64,000 nt of DNA from Planctomycetaceae bacterium (GTDB taxonomy: Bacteria > Planctomycetota > Planctomycetia > Pirellulales > UBA1268): the NCBI GenBank assembly GCA_902629495.1, contig CACORA010000003.1, positions 1-64,000 on the forward strand, read 5' to 3'. The notes beneath the pieces were generated by a model. The model saw nothing but the letters and a program-made list of their open reading frames with translations, did no database searches and had not been told where the DNA came from. Below are positions 8,548-18,616 of the stretch, in pieces. Within the stretch, counting starts at the first letter, position 1, and each line of letters opens with the position of its first letter. Position numbers and translations under genes: made by a program.

Positions 8548-11288
8548 AGCTGATTTCTGTCACGATTCATAATTACAAGGTGCATGAGCACTTACACATA
8601 GATTTTGATGCGGCACGAAATGTACTCGGGGCACCAAATGAGTCGGGTAAAAGTACGGTTGTGGAGGCTATTCACCATGCATTCTTTTTGCGCAGCCGAG
8701 TGACAGGGGTTGTTCAAAAGTCAATGCTTTCTGAGATGTATCCAGGGCAACCGACTGTTGAGCTACGATTCCAAAGCAAACAGAGGGAATACACGATCAC
8801 AAAGATATTCAGTGGTAGCCAATCTGCCAGTACGACATTACAGCAACATAGCTCCGAAGGTCGCACGCTGAGAAACGAAGAAGCAGAGGAAATGATCCAT
8901 GACCTTCTTCAAGCCGAAGAGATTGGAGGTGGCCGCAATCTTGACGCACGGCTTCGCATGCAGTGGGCGCATTTGTGGATATGGCAGGGGACAGCTACAG
9001 ATAATCCGCTTGAGCACGCGAATGTCGATCAGCATGCCGCAAGCCTGAGAAATCGGCTCGCTCAGACAGAAGGTGGCGGTGTTCTCGAGTCGACACTGGA
9101 TGCAACAGTTTCTGGAGCCATCAAACAACGTTGTCATTCAACCTTTACGGAAAAGGGAAGGCCGCGTTCTGGATCGAGTCTGGATCGTGCTCATAAGGAT
9201 CTTCAGGCCGCTGTGCTCGATCACGATCAAGCTAAAAAAACCTTTAATCTTCTTGAAGACTCACTTGAGACGATACGTTGTTCGGAACAAACGATAGCCT
9301 CTTGTGCGACTCAACAAGAGTCGTTGATTCAAGAGCTGGAAGATATTTCACGCAGACAACGAAATGCTTCAGATCTGAAGGTGCGCATTGCTGAGGAACA
9401 GGCTGCTCTTAGTCATTCCCAGGACTTGCATGCGGAGGCTCTTCGGTCAGATAAAGCAATTACCGACTGCGAAAAAGAGATTCATCTGGCTGAAGAAAGA
9501 GTTGGGCCTCATGTATCAACACTGGACAATCTAAAAGCCTGTGAAAAGGAGCATGAAATTCGATTAGGCCAGACAACACATAAACTTTCAGAGGCTGGAC
9601 AGCGTCAAGTTACTGCCAATTCGGAGTTGGCGATTTATGATGTGTGTGAAAAATATGAGAGGTTACGTGCTGAGAGAAAGGCGCTTTCTCACCGTTGTGA
9701 TCAGATTGCTCATCAACGAAAACACTTACAAAAACTTCATGATGAGCAGGATTGTGTTCCTGAATTATCAAAAAAGGACTTGTCAGAGTTATTGCAGCGT
9801 GAGCGAGATTATGAACTTGCTGAGGCCACGCTCGACGCCATCGCAACCAAAATTGAGTTAATTCAGACATCGGAGAGCGTACTGCTCAAGGGTGAAGTGT
9901 TGACTATACGGGCGCCTGTAACAATTTCTTCGGAGGCGGAGCTTGTTATTGAGCACGGCGGAGGCACTGTTACCAAGATGCGAGTTTCTCCAGGAGGGGG
10001 ACGTTCTCTGGCTGAAGCAATGCAGAGATCTCAAGATGCAAAAATAGCGTTAGAAGCTGCACTTATGGACGCTGGCTTTGATTCACTCAATGCTGCAAGA
10101 AAAGCATATGTTCGTCATCAGTCACTCGATGCGGATATTCATGCAATTCGTTTGACGATTGATGGCTTAGGGGGAGCCGAGGCGGAGGCAGATCTGAGGC
10201 ACATCGATGCGAAAATCAGAAAAACGACAACAGATCTATCTCACCGTGTTGCAGAAGGATTCATCCAGCCGAAAAATTTGGGTGCGGCTCAGGAAAAGCA
10301 ACGTGCGGCAGAAATGGTTCTTATAGCTGCTCGTGAAGCTGTTGCAAAAACGTCTGAGGAAGTCGATGCACTAAGAAATGAACTCAGCGCCATCGTTCAG
10401 CAACGTATGTCGACAGAAGGAAAACTCCACGAAGAGAAGGCAGAGTTGGCTTCTCTAAATGCACGACTGCAAATCATGAAAGAACGATTTGGATCTGATC
10501 GACGGTCGCATATTCAAGAGCTTGCTCATCAAGTACATCAATGTGCGGAAAAGCTTGAGGCATCCCAGAGAAAACTATCGAAGATGTTACCTGAAGATCT
10601 AGAGCGTGATAAACAAAGAATTGAGAGAACGCTCTCACTCCTTACATCCAAAAAACAGGATGCTGAGACAGCAAAACAGGTTGCGCGTGCGCGACTCGAT
10701 TTTGGAGGCACTACTGATCCGAGGGCTGATCTTGCTCGGGCAGTTGTTCATCATGAACTTGTTCTCAAAGAGCATGCGCGTGCTGTGCGTGAAGCAGAGG
10801 CCGTGAAACTTCTTGCAGGACTTTTTTCAGAAAAAAAGCAAGAAGTAGAAAGTCAATTTGTTGCACCATTGACAGATCGTGTACGTGATTATTTGGTGCG
10901 GCTGTATGGTGAAGGTACTGATGTGGGGGTAGATTATGATGGAGGTTGCTTTCATCGGCTCTCTCTCTCTCGCCAGGCAGGCGTCACAGCGACATTTGAG
11001 TTCTCTCAACTCAGTTCGGGTGCGAAGGAACAGGTTTCCGCAGCATTTCGTTTAGCGATGGCTGAAGTACTTGCGCAAGATCATGATGGCTGTCTGCCAA
11101 TTATCTTTGATGATGCCTTTGTGAATGCAGACATGGATCGACAACGTGCTATCCAGCGCCTTCTTGACCTTGCTGCCAGCCGAGGACTTCAGGTAATCGT
11201 ACTGTCGTGTCGTCCTGATAACTATGTAAATTTGGGAGCAAAACAGATCACCCTCGAGGCTAATCCTTTTGCCAAAGTATGGGTGTAA
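8544..11288 (+). CDS. sbcC: Rad50/SbcC-like SMC-type ATPase without a visible zinc hook
   Basis: The 914 residues start with an ABC-ATPase head: Walker A GAPNESGKST at residues 29-38. The ends of the protein carry the signature LSSGAKEQV (about 820) and Walker B LPIIFDDAF (about 848). Two long coiled-coil arms (about 190-430 and 500-790) lie between. SbcC/Rad50 proteins normally carry a CxxC zinc hook at the tip. Here no CxxC is seen; instead residues about 442-490 form a short, probably beta-rich insert (VLLKGEVLTIRAPVTIS, then a GGG-containing turn). This resembles YhaN-type SMC-like ATPases. It is coupled by a 4-base overlap to sbcD, so a nuclease-ATPase pair is very likely. The partner and coupling are firm; the exact subfamily is not. 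Confidence 0.85.
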   Translation: MKLISVTIHNYKVHEHLHIDFDAARNVLGAPNESGKSTVVEAIHHAFFLRSRVTGVVQKSMLSEMYPGQPTVELRFQSKQREYTITKIFSGSQSASTTLQQHSSEGRTLRNEEAEEMIHDLLQAEEIGGGRNLDARLRMQWAHLWIWQGTATDNPLEHANVDQHAASLRNRLAQTEGGGVLESTLDATVSGAIKQRCHSTFTEKGRPRSGSSLDRAHKDLQAAVLDHDQAKKTFNLLEDSLETIRCSEQTIASCATQQESLIQELEDISRRQRNASDLKVRIAEEQAALSHSQDLHAEALRSDKAITDCEKEIHLAEERVGPHVSTLDNLKACEKEHEIRLGQTTHKLSEAGQRQVTANSELAIYDVCEKYERLRAERKALSHRCDQIAHQRKHLQKLHDEQDCVPELSKKDLSELLQRERDYELAEATLDAIATKIELIQTSESVLLKGEVLTIRAPVTISSEAELVIEHGGGTVTKMRVSPGGGRSLAEAMQRSQDAKIALEAALMDAGFDSLNAARKAYVRHQSLDADIHAIRLTIDGLGGAEAEADLRHIDAKIRKTTTDLSHRVAEGFIQPKNLGAAQEKQRAAEMVLIAAREAVAKTSEEVDALRNELSAIVQQRMSTEGKLHEEKAELASLNARLQIMKERFGSDRRSHIQELAHQVHQCAEKLEASQRKLSKMLPEDLERDKQRIERTLSLLTSKKQDAETAKQVARARLDFGGTTDPRADLARAVVHHELVLKEHARAVREAEAVKLLAGLFSEKKQEVESQFVAPLTDRVRDYLVRLYGEGTDVGVDYDGGCFHRLSLSRQAGVTATFEFSQLSSGAKEQVSAAFRLAMAEVLAQDHDGCLPIIFDDAFVNADMDRQRAIQRLLDLAASRGLQVIVLSCRPDNYVNLGAKQITLEANPFAKVWV

Positions 11289-11398
11289 GTGATTTTGGCT
11301 TTGGTAAATAAATGTGAGAGGTTGTCGTTTCTGAGTCATCGAAATGACATCTTTGTGTAAAATCATCGGTTTACCGGAGTGGCTGAAGGCAGCAACCT

Positions 11399-14300
11399 AT
11401 GACGCGTCAATGGATGATAATTGAGGAAAGGGTCCCAGGGCCGGATGCTGCGATCAGTCGACATTCCGTTTTGAGACAACATGCTTCCGATTGCTCGCCG
11501 TTCATTCAGTCGATCATCGATATATTGTTGACCGAGCCAAATGTGCCGACGTGGCTTGTTGCACCAAATCGTCGAGTTGCCCATCAATGGATGGATAGGG
11601 TAGCTTTCTCTGGACACCCTGTTTTCAATGTTCATGCCACGACACCGAATGCTCTTTGTTTTGACCTTGCAGCTCCGACGATCTCTGATATTGGTTGCAC
11701 AGTTGCGTCAAAACAAGCCTCATTGGTGTTGCTCGAAAAGGTCATAAGAAAAGCGGATCAAGAAAAAAAACTACGCTATTTTGTGTCTCCCCGCTCGTAT
11801 AGCCAGCTTGCTGAACTGATGCTCAAGAGTCTTTCTGCTATCAGAATGGCGGGACTTTCGGCTGATGCTGTTCGTGGCACTGAGGTATTTGGACAAACTC
11901 ACAAAGGCGCTGACATAGCCCTTCTTCTTGATGACTATGCGGCGATTCTTCGGGAAGAAAAGCTCCTTGATTCTTCTGACATCACTACGATAGCAAAAAA
12001 AATTGTTCAAAACGGACAATTGCCAGCAAACATTGGAAGGATTCTTAGGCCTTCAAATCTACAAATCACTTCCCTGCAAGCGGATGTCTTTGCGGGCCTT
12101 GGACAATCTGTTCAGTTGCTCGCAAGCGATTCTCAACCTGCTTCGACGGTGATTTCGTCGACGGGCCCGTCACAAACGTTTTTTCGAGCCGTTGGTGAAG
12201 TAAACGAGATCCGAAGTGTACTTCGCAGATGTCTGGCCAATGGTTTTCCGCTTGATACGGTCGAGATTGTACATGTGGACGCTGCAACGTATCCACCTCT
12301 GATTCAAGAGGTGGTGTCAGTACTTGAAGGCGTTGACGATCAAAACATACTGAATAATCAATTACCTGTGACATTCTCTGAAGGACTTCCCATTCGTGAA
12401 TCAAAGCCTGCAAGGGCTTTGACAGCATGGCTGACTTGGCGGGAGGAGTACCATCCTCAATGGCGACTGGTTCGAATGATTCGGGACGGTTTGCTCGATT
12501 GGGAAAGAGGTCTTGAACAGTCGGGAAGTAACGAACATCACAAAAGAAAATATCATGATGCGATACACAATCGTGAGGGGAATCCGTGTGTCTCCTCGTC
12601 AAGCCTGCTCTATGAACTACTTAGGCTCAAACTTGGCTTCGAATTGTCAGATGCTTTGGAGAAAGTAAAAAAAGCAAAAGAGAGTATAGAAAAGTTATCG
12701 TTGACCGCATTTCGAAAAACCACAAAAGATTCAGGTGAAGAAGAGTTCGATGAGGAATATGCGATTCAACAGAAAAAGCAACGTGTCTCATCGCTCAGAG
12801 TATTAGAAAATCTTTTTTGCAGTCTTATCTCTATCGAATGTCGTGTAGATGCAACTGCTTTGGACATCATCTCTCAGTCAAAATTATTTCTAGAAAATCT
12901 TGCTTCATCACAAAATCAGTTTGATAATAATTCGAAAAATCGCCTGTTAGTAGAAATTAGTGAGCTGGAGGCATGGCTCGAGAGGCATCCCGTTACTGAT
13001 CCGAATGAAGTATTTGAATCTCTTAGAAAACTTGTTGATTCACTTGTGGTCATGGGGAGTGGGCCTCGTCCTGGTTGTCTCCATGTTGCTCCGATGACAA
13101 CAGGAGGGCATTCGGGTCGGCTTCATACATTTATTGTCGGTCTGGATGAAAAGAGATTTCCTGGTTCCGGGAATACGGACCCAATTCTTAACGACGCAGA
13201 TCGAAGAACGCTTGATCGTTCGCTTGAGACAAACAATGACTCAGTAAATCGCGAGGTACAGGATTTTGAAGAGTTGTTAGCCCGTCTTCGTGGTGATGTT
13301 TACCTTTCGTACTCCTGTCGAGATCTCGCTCAGCAAACAGAAGTATTTCCAAGTCCAACATTGATTGATATTTTTCGACGAACAAACAGCGCTCCGAACA
13401 CAACTCTAGCAGATTTCCTTGATGATGTTGTTGATGACACAGAGTCATTCGTTCCAAAGAATTCGCAAGAAGCGCTTAATGAAGCCGAGTGGTGGATGGT
13501 TGAGTTGGGTGAGAATCCCACATTAGAGTCAGTGGGAAGGGCAGTGGCCTGCCATAGCACCGCGTTAGAACGAGGTTGGAAAGCGGAGGAAGCGAGGCGA
13601 TCAAATTGCTTTACGCCATGGGATGGATATCTCGAAAATGGTCACCTGACACTCAATCCGACACATTCTGAGTCACGTGTGGCATCTGCACATAGCCTCG
13701 AGACGTTGGGCACATGTCCAAGACGTTTTTTTTTCAAGTACGGATTAGATATCAAACCACTTAGGCTGCTTGAACCAGAAGAAGACCGCTGGCTGGATGA
13801 TATGGAGCATGGAAGTATTCTTCATACAGTCCTGGAGCGGTTCATGTCACGCTTTCTATTCTCGGGTTCCGGGGATGTCGCTGATTCGATTTACCCGACG
13901 TTTCAAGATCATGAAAAAGACATTCTGCTCACGCTGGATAATGTTCTTGAAGAAAAACGGCTAGAAAAACCAACCACAGATGAGGCTGCCGTTGCTGCGG
14001 GGCGCCGAGAGTTAGCAGATGCTCTCCGAACATTCCTGAAGGCAGAGGAGACATACTGCCGGCAGACAGGTGCGCGACCTGTTGCCCTTGAGGCATCCAT
14101 TGGTTTTCAAAGGGAAGAAAAGCAGACGCGGTTTGATACCGTTGCTCCTGTCAGCGTACCGCTAAAGGGAAGTCGCTCGGTTCGATTGCGAGGCTTTGTT
14201 GATCGAATTGATATTCAATCAGGTAAGGAGCCAGAGCATCATACATATTCCATAATCGATTACAAAAAAGGACGGTCAACTCGTTTTAAGAAAACTGGAA

Positions 14301-17300
14301 AAGATGAGTTTGCTGTATTCGATAAGGGCCGTCGTCTTCAGCACGGCCTGTATGTTCTTATGGTTCAACACGTGGTTCAAGAAACCATTGGTGACGATGG
14401 TCGAGTCACCCAATTCTCATATTTGTTTCCAGGTGAACACGCGCGTGGTGAACGCGTTGACTGGACGGCTGAAGAACTTGCGGGTCTCACAGAGATACTC
14501 GTGCGACTTTGTGATATTGCGAGTGCTGGGGCCTTTTTACCCACGACATCGGCAGAAGATTGTCGGTTCTGTGAATACCTAGATGTGTGTGGGGATGCAA
14601 AACAAACAGTTGCTCTGTCTCAAAGGAAACTCTGCCATGATGACAAGCACTATGGGGAAAATAATCAAACACTTGCTGAATTATTTTGTGGAATTCAGAA
14701 GGTGCGCAGTCCATCGAACCAGACGTCAATTCATGCTCCTCACCCAGAGCCGTTTGATGTAAGAGAAACGATAGCAACACCACGCGTAAGTGATGATGGG
14801 GTCCGGGCGACTATTCGTTCTGATCTGCAGAGCAGTTTTTTTGTTGAAGCATCCGCCGGGACAGGAAAGACAACGTGCATCATTGACCGAATGACTGCGC
14901 TTGTGCGAACGGGTGTCGTGACTGTCAATCAGATTACGGCGATCACCTTCACAAACAAGGCAGCATCAGAGTTGGCACGACGATTTCGTCAAAGGCTTGA
15001 AAAAGATTCTGTTGACACATCGCGAACGGATGTCGAAAGACAGCATCTTCAAAAGGCGCTTGCTGAAATCGATTCAGCAAATATCGAAACCGTACATGCT
15101 TTTTGTGGCCGTCTTCTTCGTGAGCGGCCAATTGAGGCGGGAATTGATCCTTCAGTTAAGACGCTGGACGCTGCTTCTGAGCAGGTTTTCATTAGCCGAG
15201 CGTGGCGAGTGTTTTGTGAGAGTGTTCCCAACGATCCTGCGTTATCACGTGCGCGAGCATGTCTGGAAGAAACAGGAATTGACCTGAGAGATCTTCGTTC
15301 TTCATTTGAGACAATGAGTGCGCATGGAGATGTAAAGAGTTGGCCATACCAGACAATAGAAGCACCAGATATTCGTCCACTGATGGCTCGCATTGATTCG
15401 GAGATTCAGGAGAGACTCCAGGCTGTACGGGTGCCATGGCGTCAGCGGGGTATGGATGAACTCATGAACAAGCTTGAGGTTGTTCAACGGGCCTATCGAA
15501 TGCGCTTCAATGATAGCCCGTCATCACTTTTCAAAGCTGCAGAAATGCTGCAAGGTGATTGTCCAAGGATTACTCAAAGCCTTTGGCTTCCTGGAAAGCG
15601 ATCCAAAGAGCATCAGCAGCGGCAGCGTGCTCATAAACAGGAACTTGAGAACTGGTGGAATGCCATTGTCAATGAGGTGACAGAACCATTGGAACAGTGG
15701 TATGCCTATCGATATCAGTTTGTGGTTCCACTTCTTCAAGCAGCTCGAGACTGTTATCAGCAACTAAGGGTGGATGAAGGCGTACTGTCTTTTCATGATC
15801 TCCTCGAGCGAACAGCACAACTCCTGCGTCGCCGACCAGATGTCCGAAGTGTGTTTGCCAAAAAACATCCTGTTATTTTAGTAGACGAATTTCAGGACAC
15901 AGATCCTCTTCAGGCAGAAATAGTTCTTCTTTTGACAGCGGATAACCCAAAAGAAACCAATTGGCGATTGTGCCAAATCATTCCAGGAAGTCTCTTTGTT
16001 GTTGGTGATCCCAAACAATCAATTTATCGATTTCGTCGTGCTGATATTGGTACATTTAATTTTGTAAAAGAACGAATCAAGTGTTCTGGCGGAAGGATTT
16101 TGCAACTTCATTCAAACTTTCGTAGCAACCCAGAACTTGTTGAGTGGATCAATGAACACTTTGCAGGCCTATTTGAAGGCCAGCAGGTTGAAATGTCTGA
16201 GCAGTATGGGCCGGGATTCACGGCAAGTCAGGCCAGCCGGAGTGTAAGTATCCCTGGTGTCCTTACCGGCATGCGGCAGCTGCGCGTGCGTTCGCGAAAT
16301 GTTCGTGCTGAGGCAGAGGCTATTGCAACGTTTATTCGTCGAGCTATGGACAGGAGACTGACTGTTTCTCGATCATCAAAAGATGAAGATCCAGCGTGTC
16401 GCCCATCAGACTTCATGCTTGTAACATGGGATACAGGACAACTATCGACATATGCAGATGCATTGTATGCAGAAGGAATACCTTGTGATGTGACAGGGCG
16501 TAAAGGTACAGACAGTAAAAATGATTTGTGGTTGCTTCACTTATGTCTTCGTGTTGGAGCGGACAGTGATGATACGATAGCGGCCTTGGCTGTATTACGA
16601 GGTCCTTTGTTCGGATTTAGCGACCCAGATCTTGAGGCCTTTCACCGTGCAGGAGGATGTATAGATGGTCGATTGCGTGTGCCAGATGGTTTGAAGGATA
16701 AAATATTGACGCATCGATTTGAGCATGCCTCTAAGACCTTTCATCGTTGGCGACGATTGTTGGGTGCCCTTCCTCCCGTGGCAGCCATCGAGCGTATTAT
16801 TAATGAATCGGGGCTGCTTTTAGTAGCGTCATCAGCCAATGGAGAAGCAGGTCGGCGTGGTCGGGCGGCCATTGGTGCTATTGCAACACTCGTGGAACGA
16901 CTTCGGGCAGAGAGGAATACTTTCACATCTATCCATGATGTTATCGATTGGATGGACGATCTTGTTGCAAATGAGTTTCCAAGACGAGATTTTGACTCTT
17001 TATCGATTGACGCAGAAGCAGGGAATGCTGTTCGTGTGATGAATCTCCATAAGGCCAAAGGATTGGAAGCACCAGTTGTGTTCTTGTGTGATGAGGGAAG
17101 TTCACATCGTCGTCGATCTCCTTCCTGGCATATTTCTCGAACCGAAGATGGAGCAAAAGGATACCTGAAGATCTCTCGGGAGGGTTTGTTTGGTAGAGAT
17201 GGAAAGACAGTTGCGACACCACTTCAATGGTCAGAAATTGAATCAGAAGAACAGCGGTATCTCGATGCAGAGTCCCTTCGGCTTCTCTACGTTGCTGGTA

Positions 17301-18121
17301 CGCGTCCAGGTTCCTGTGTCGTTGCATCAGTTTTTGAAAGTAAAGACGGAGAAGTTTCTGGTGGCTGGCATGAGCTCTTCTCTGATCGGGAAAACATTGC
17401 TGACCTTCCTGAACTGGAAGCTCAAAGCGACACGGATGAGGTTCTCCAAGCATGTTGTTCAAATAATTTTGGAGGACAGTTTTCTGATCGTTTTGCTGCA
17501 CTTCATACAGAGACGTTCTCTTCAATGACCCCTCGAGATTTCCTCAACGAACACTCGGAAAGCATTCGGCACACCGGGCAAGGCTTGGGGCAGGAGTTTG
17601 GGACAGTCATCCATAGTCTTCTCGAGATGGAATTAGTACACGTCAAAAAGTCTCATCAAAAACCAGATTTGCGTGCAGCAGCGGACAATGCTATTCGAGA
17701 AACAAATCTGAGTGAGAAAGGTATTGGTCATGAAGAACTTGTTAATCGTGCTCTCCAGCTTGTGAAGGACATCCAATCCTCTTCAACATGGAAGAGAATT
17801 TGCCAAAGTCAAAACCAGTATGTAGAAGTGCCCTTTACTATTGTGGTTGCCCGCGATGAAGTTCCTGATGATGTTGATATTGATAGTGGGTGTCAGAAAT
17901 CACGAGTGCCTATAACTGCCCCAGTATTGATTCATGGTCAGATCGATGCTGTTTTTAAGGATGAATCTACAAAACCACCGCCAGGCATGTCTGAGTGGAT
18001 TATTGTGGATTGGAAGACAGTATCAGTGGCTGATTGTGATCGTGATGCCCTTGCAACACACTATCAACCGCAGATTCAGTTGTATGCGTACTGTTGGTCG
18101 ATTGGACTCTACAGCCAGTAG
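11399..18121 (+). CDS. addBA: Single-chain AddB-AddA fusion: helicase-nuclease for DNA-end resection
   Basis: One uninterrupted 2240-codon frame carries both subunits of an AddAB-type enzyme. The AddB part (about 1-1066) has an inactive-helicase-like N-terminus (TWLVAPNRRVAHQW) and a PD-(D/E)XK nuclease with IIDYKKG (about 952). It also has the iron-sulfur cysteines of AddB: one in GTCPRRFFF (about 771), then CRFCEYLDVC (about 1054-1063). After a linker (about 1066-1145) comes the AddA part: Walker A EASAGTGKTT (about 1150), ITFTNKAA, Walker B VILVDEFQDTD (about 1490), VVGDPKQSIYRFRRAD, VMNLHKAKGLE (about 1883) and LLYVAGTR. A second nuclease follows, with EFGTVIHSLLEME and IIVDWKT (about 2201) plus QIQLYAY. 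AddA and AddB are normally separate proteins. It lies 110 bases after the SbcC-like gene, same strand. The C-terminus ends about 16 residues after the last nuclease motif, slightly short. Confidence 0.88.
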   Translation: MTRQWMIIEERVPGPDAAISRHSVLRQHASDCSPFIQSIIDILLTEPNVPTWLVAPNRRVAHQWMDRVAFSGHPVFNVHATTPNALCFDLAAPTISDIGCTVASKQASLVLLEKVIRKADQEKKLRYFVSPRSYSQLAELMLKSLSAIRMAGLSADAVRGTEVFGQTHKGADIALLLDDYAAILREEKLLDSSDITTIAKKIVQNGQLPANIGRILRPSNLQITSLQADVFAGLGQSVQLLASDSQPASTVISSTGPSQTFFRAVGEVNEIRSVLRRCLANGFPLDTVEIVHVDAATYPPLIQEVVSVLEGVDDQNILNNQLPVTFSEGLPIRESKPARALTAWLTWREEYHPQWRLVRMIRDGLLDWERGLEQSGSNEHHKRKYHDAIHNREGNPCVSSSSLLYELLRLKLGFELSDALEKVKKAKESIEKLSLTAFRKTTKDSGEEEFDEEYAIQQKKQRVSSLRVLENLFCSLISIECRVDATALDIISQSKLFLENLASSQNQFDNNSKNRLLVEISELEAWLERHPVTDPNEVFESLRKLVDSLVVMGSGPRPGCLHVAPMTTGGHSGRLHTFIVGLDEKRFPGSGNTDPILNDADRRTLDRSLETNNDSVNREVQDFEELLARLRGDVYLSYSCRDLAQQTEVFPSPTLIDIFRRTNSAPNTTLADFLDDVVDDTESFVPKNSQEALNEAEWWMVELGENPTLESVGRAVACHSTALERGWKAEEARRSNCFTPWDGYLENGHLTLNPTHSESRVASAHSLETLGTCPRRFFFKYGLDIKPLRLLEPEEDRWLDDMEHGSILHTVLERFMSRFLFSGSGDVADSIYPTFQDHEKDILLTLDNVLEEKRLEKPTTDEAAVAAGRRELADALRTFLKAEETYCRQTGARPVALEASIGFQREEKQTRFDTVAPVSVPLKGSRSVRLRGFVDRIDIQSGKEPEHHTYSIIDYKKGRSTRFKKTGKDEFAVFDKGRRLQHGLYVLMVQHVVQETIGDDGRVTQFSYLFPGEHARGERVDWTAEELAGLTEILVRLCDIASAGAFLPTTSAEDCRFCEYLDVCGDAKQTVALSQRKLCHDDKHYGENNQTLAELFCGIQKVRSPSNQTSIHAPHPEPFDVRETIATPRVSDDGVRATIRSDLQSSFFVEASAGTGKTTCIIDRMTALVRTGVVTVNQITAITFTNKAASELARRFRQRLEKDSVDTSRTDVERQHLQKALAEIDSANIETVHAFCGRLLRERPIEAGIDPSVKTLDAASEQVFISRAWRVFCESVPNDPALSRARACLEETGIDLRDLRSSFETMSAHGDVKSWPYQTIEAPDIRPLMARIDSEIQERLQAVRVPWRQRGMDELMNKLEVVQRAYRMRFNDSPSSLFKAAEMLQGDCPRITQSLWLPGKRSKEHQQRQRAHKQELENWWNAIVNEVTEPLEQWYAYRYQFVVPLLQAARDCYQQLRVDEGVLSFHDLLERTAQLLRRRPDVRSVFAKKHPVILVDEFQDTDPLQAEIVLLLTADNPKETNWRLCQIIPGSLFVVGDPKQSIYRFRRADIGTFNFVKERIKCSGGRILQLHSNFRSNPELVEWINEHFAGLFEGQQVEMSEQYGPGFTASQASRSVSIPGVLTGMRQLRVRSRNVRAEAEAIATFIRRAMDRRLTVSRSSKDEDPACRPSDFMLVTWDTGQLSTYADALYAEGIPCDVTGRKGTDSKNDLWLLHLCLRVGADSDDTIAALAVLRGPLFGFSDPDLEAFHRAGGCIDGRLRVPDGLKDKILTHRFEHASKTFHRWRRLLGALPPVAAIERIINESGLLLVASSANGEAGRRGRAAIGAIATLVERLRAERNTFTSIHDVIDWMDDLVANEFPRRDFDSLSIDAEAGNAVRVMNLHKAKGLEAPVVFLCDEGSSHRRRSPSWHISRTEDGAKGYLKISREGLFGRDGKTVATPLQWSEIESEEQRYLDAESLRLLYVAGTRPGSCVVASVFESKDGEVSGGWHELFSDRENIADLPELEAQSDTDEVLQACCSNNFGGQFSDRFAALHTETFSSMTPRDFLNEHSESIRHTGQGLGQEFGTVIHSLLEMELVHVKKSHQKPDLRAAADNAIRETNLSEKGIGHEELVNRALQLVKDIQSSSTWKRICQSQNQYVEVPFTIVVARDEVPDDVDIDSGCQKSRVPITAPVLIHGQIDAVFKDESTKPPPGMSEWIIVDWKTVSVADCDRDALATHYQPQIQLYAYCWSIGLYSQ

Positions 18122-18145
18122 TTTGTTCGAATAAGCGTATGATCT

Positions 18146-18589
18146 CTAGAGATACTTTACGAAAAGCATGCCTGTGATAATCATTCCGGCACCCATGGCT
18201 CTGCCCAGTGTAATAGAATGTTGTGGTATGCCTAAGACACCAAAGTGATCAAGACCGAGAGAGCAGATAACCTGACCAGTAACAACTGCTGTGATGAAGA
18301 CAGCAGATCCCAAGCGTGGTGTGAGAAAAGCACCAGATAAAACAATGGAGGCGCCAAGCGGTCCGCCGATCCAGTTCCACCAAGGAGTTGCCCTCATTAA
18401 AGCGACTGAAGGAAAAGGTGGTCGAAAAACACAGATTGCAAACAGTGCTGTAAGCATTGTTCCACAGATTGAAAAGAAAGCAGCATAACGAGCATCACCA
18501 AGATTAACCTTTAAAGACCCATTTGCTGCTGCTTGGGTTGCGATTGCAGCGCCGGCTAAGGCAGCCAGCAACATCCAAAGTATTGACAT
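18146..18589 (-). CDS. Small DMT-type transporter, YdcZ/DUF606 family
   Basis: This is a 147-residue protein with about five hydrophobic helices. The opening LAALAGAAIATQAAANGSLK, then WWNWIGGPLGASIVLSGAF and GQVICSLGLDHFG, match the YdcZ/DUF606 half-size drug/metabolite transporters, which work as dimers or pairs. The substrate is unknown. It starts 27 bases after the end of the TauE/SafE-type gene on the same strand, so the two probably form a transcript. Its 3' end faces the AddBA stop across only 24 bases. Confidence 0.75.
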   Translation of the reverse strand: MSILWMLLAALAGAAIATQAAANGSLKVNLGDARYAAFFSICGTMLTALFAICVFRPPFPSVALMRATPWWNWIGGPLGASIVLSGAFLTPRLGSAVFITAVVTGQVICSLGLDHFGVLGIPQHSITLGRAMGAGMIITGMLFVKYL

Positions 18590-18616
18590 AAAAGACTTTC
18601 AAAAAAAGAGAAAATT

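Noticed and set aside
12066..12602. Minus-strand open frame of 178 codons
   Set aside because: It lies inside the AddB part of AddBA; no recognisable motif or ribosome-binding site.
16941..17525. Minus-strand open frame of 194 codons
   Set aside because: It lies inside AddBA on the other strand; rich in Gln, His and Leu, as expected for a shadow of the coding strand.
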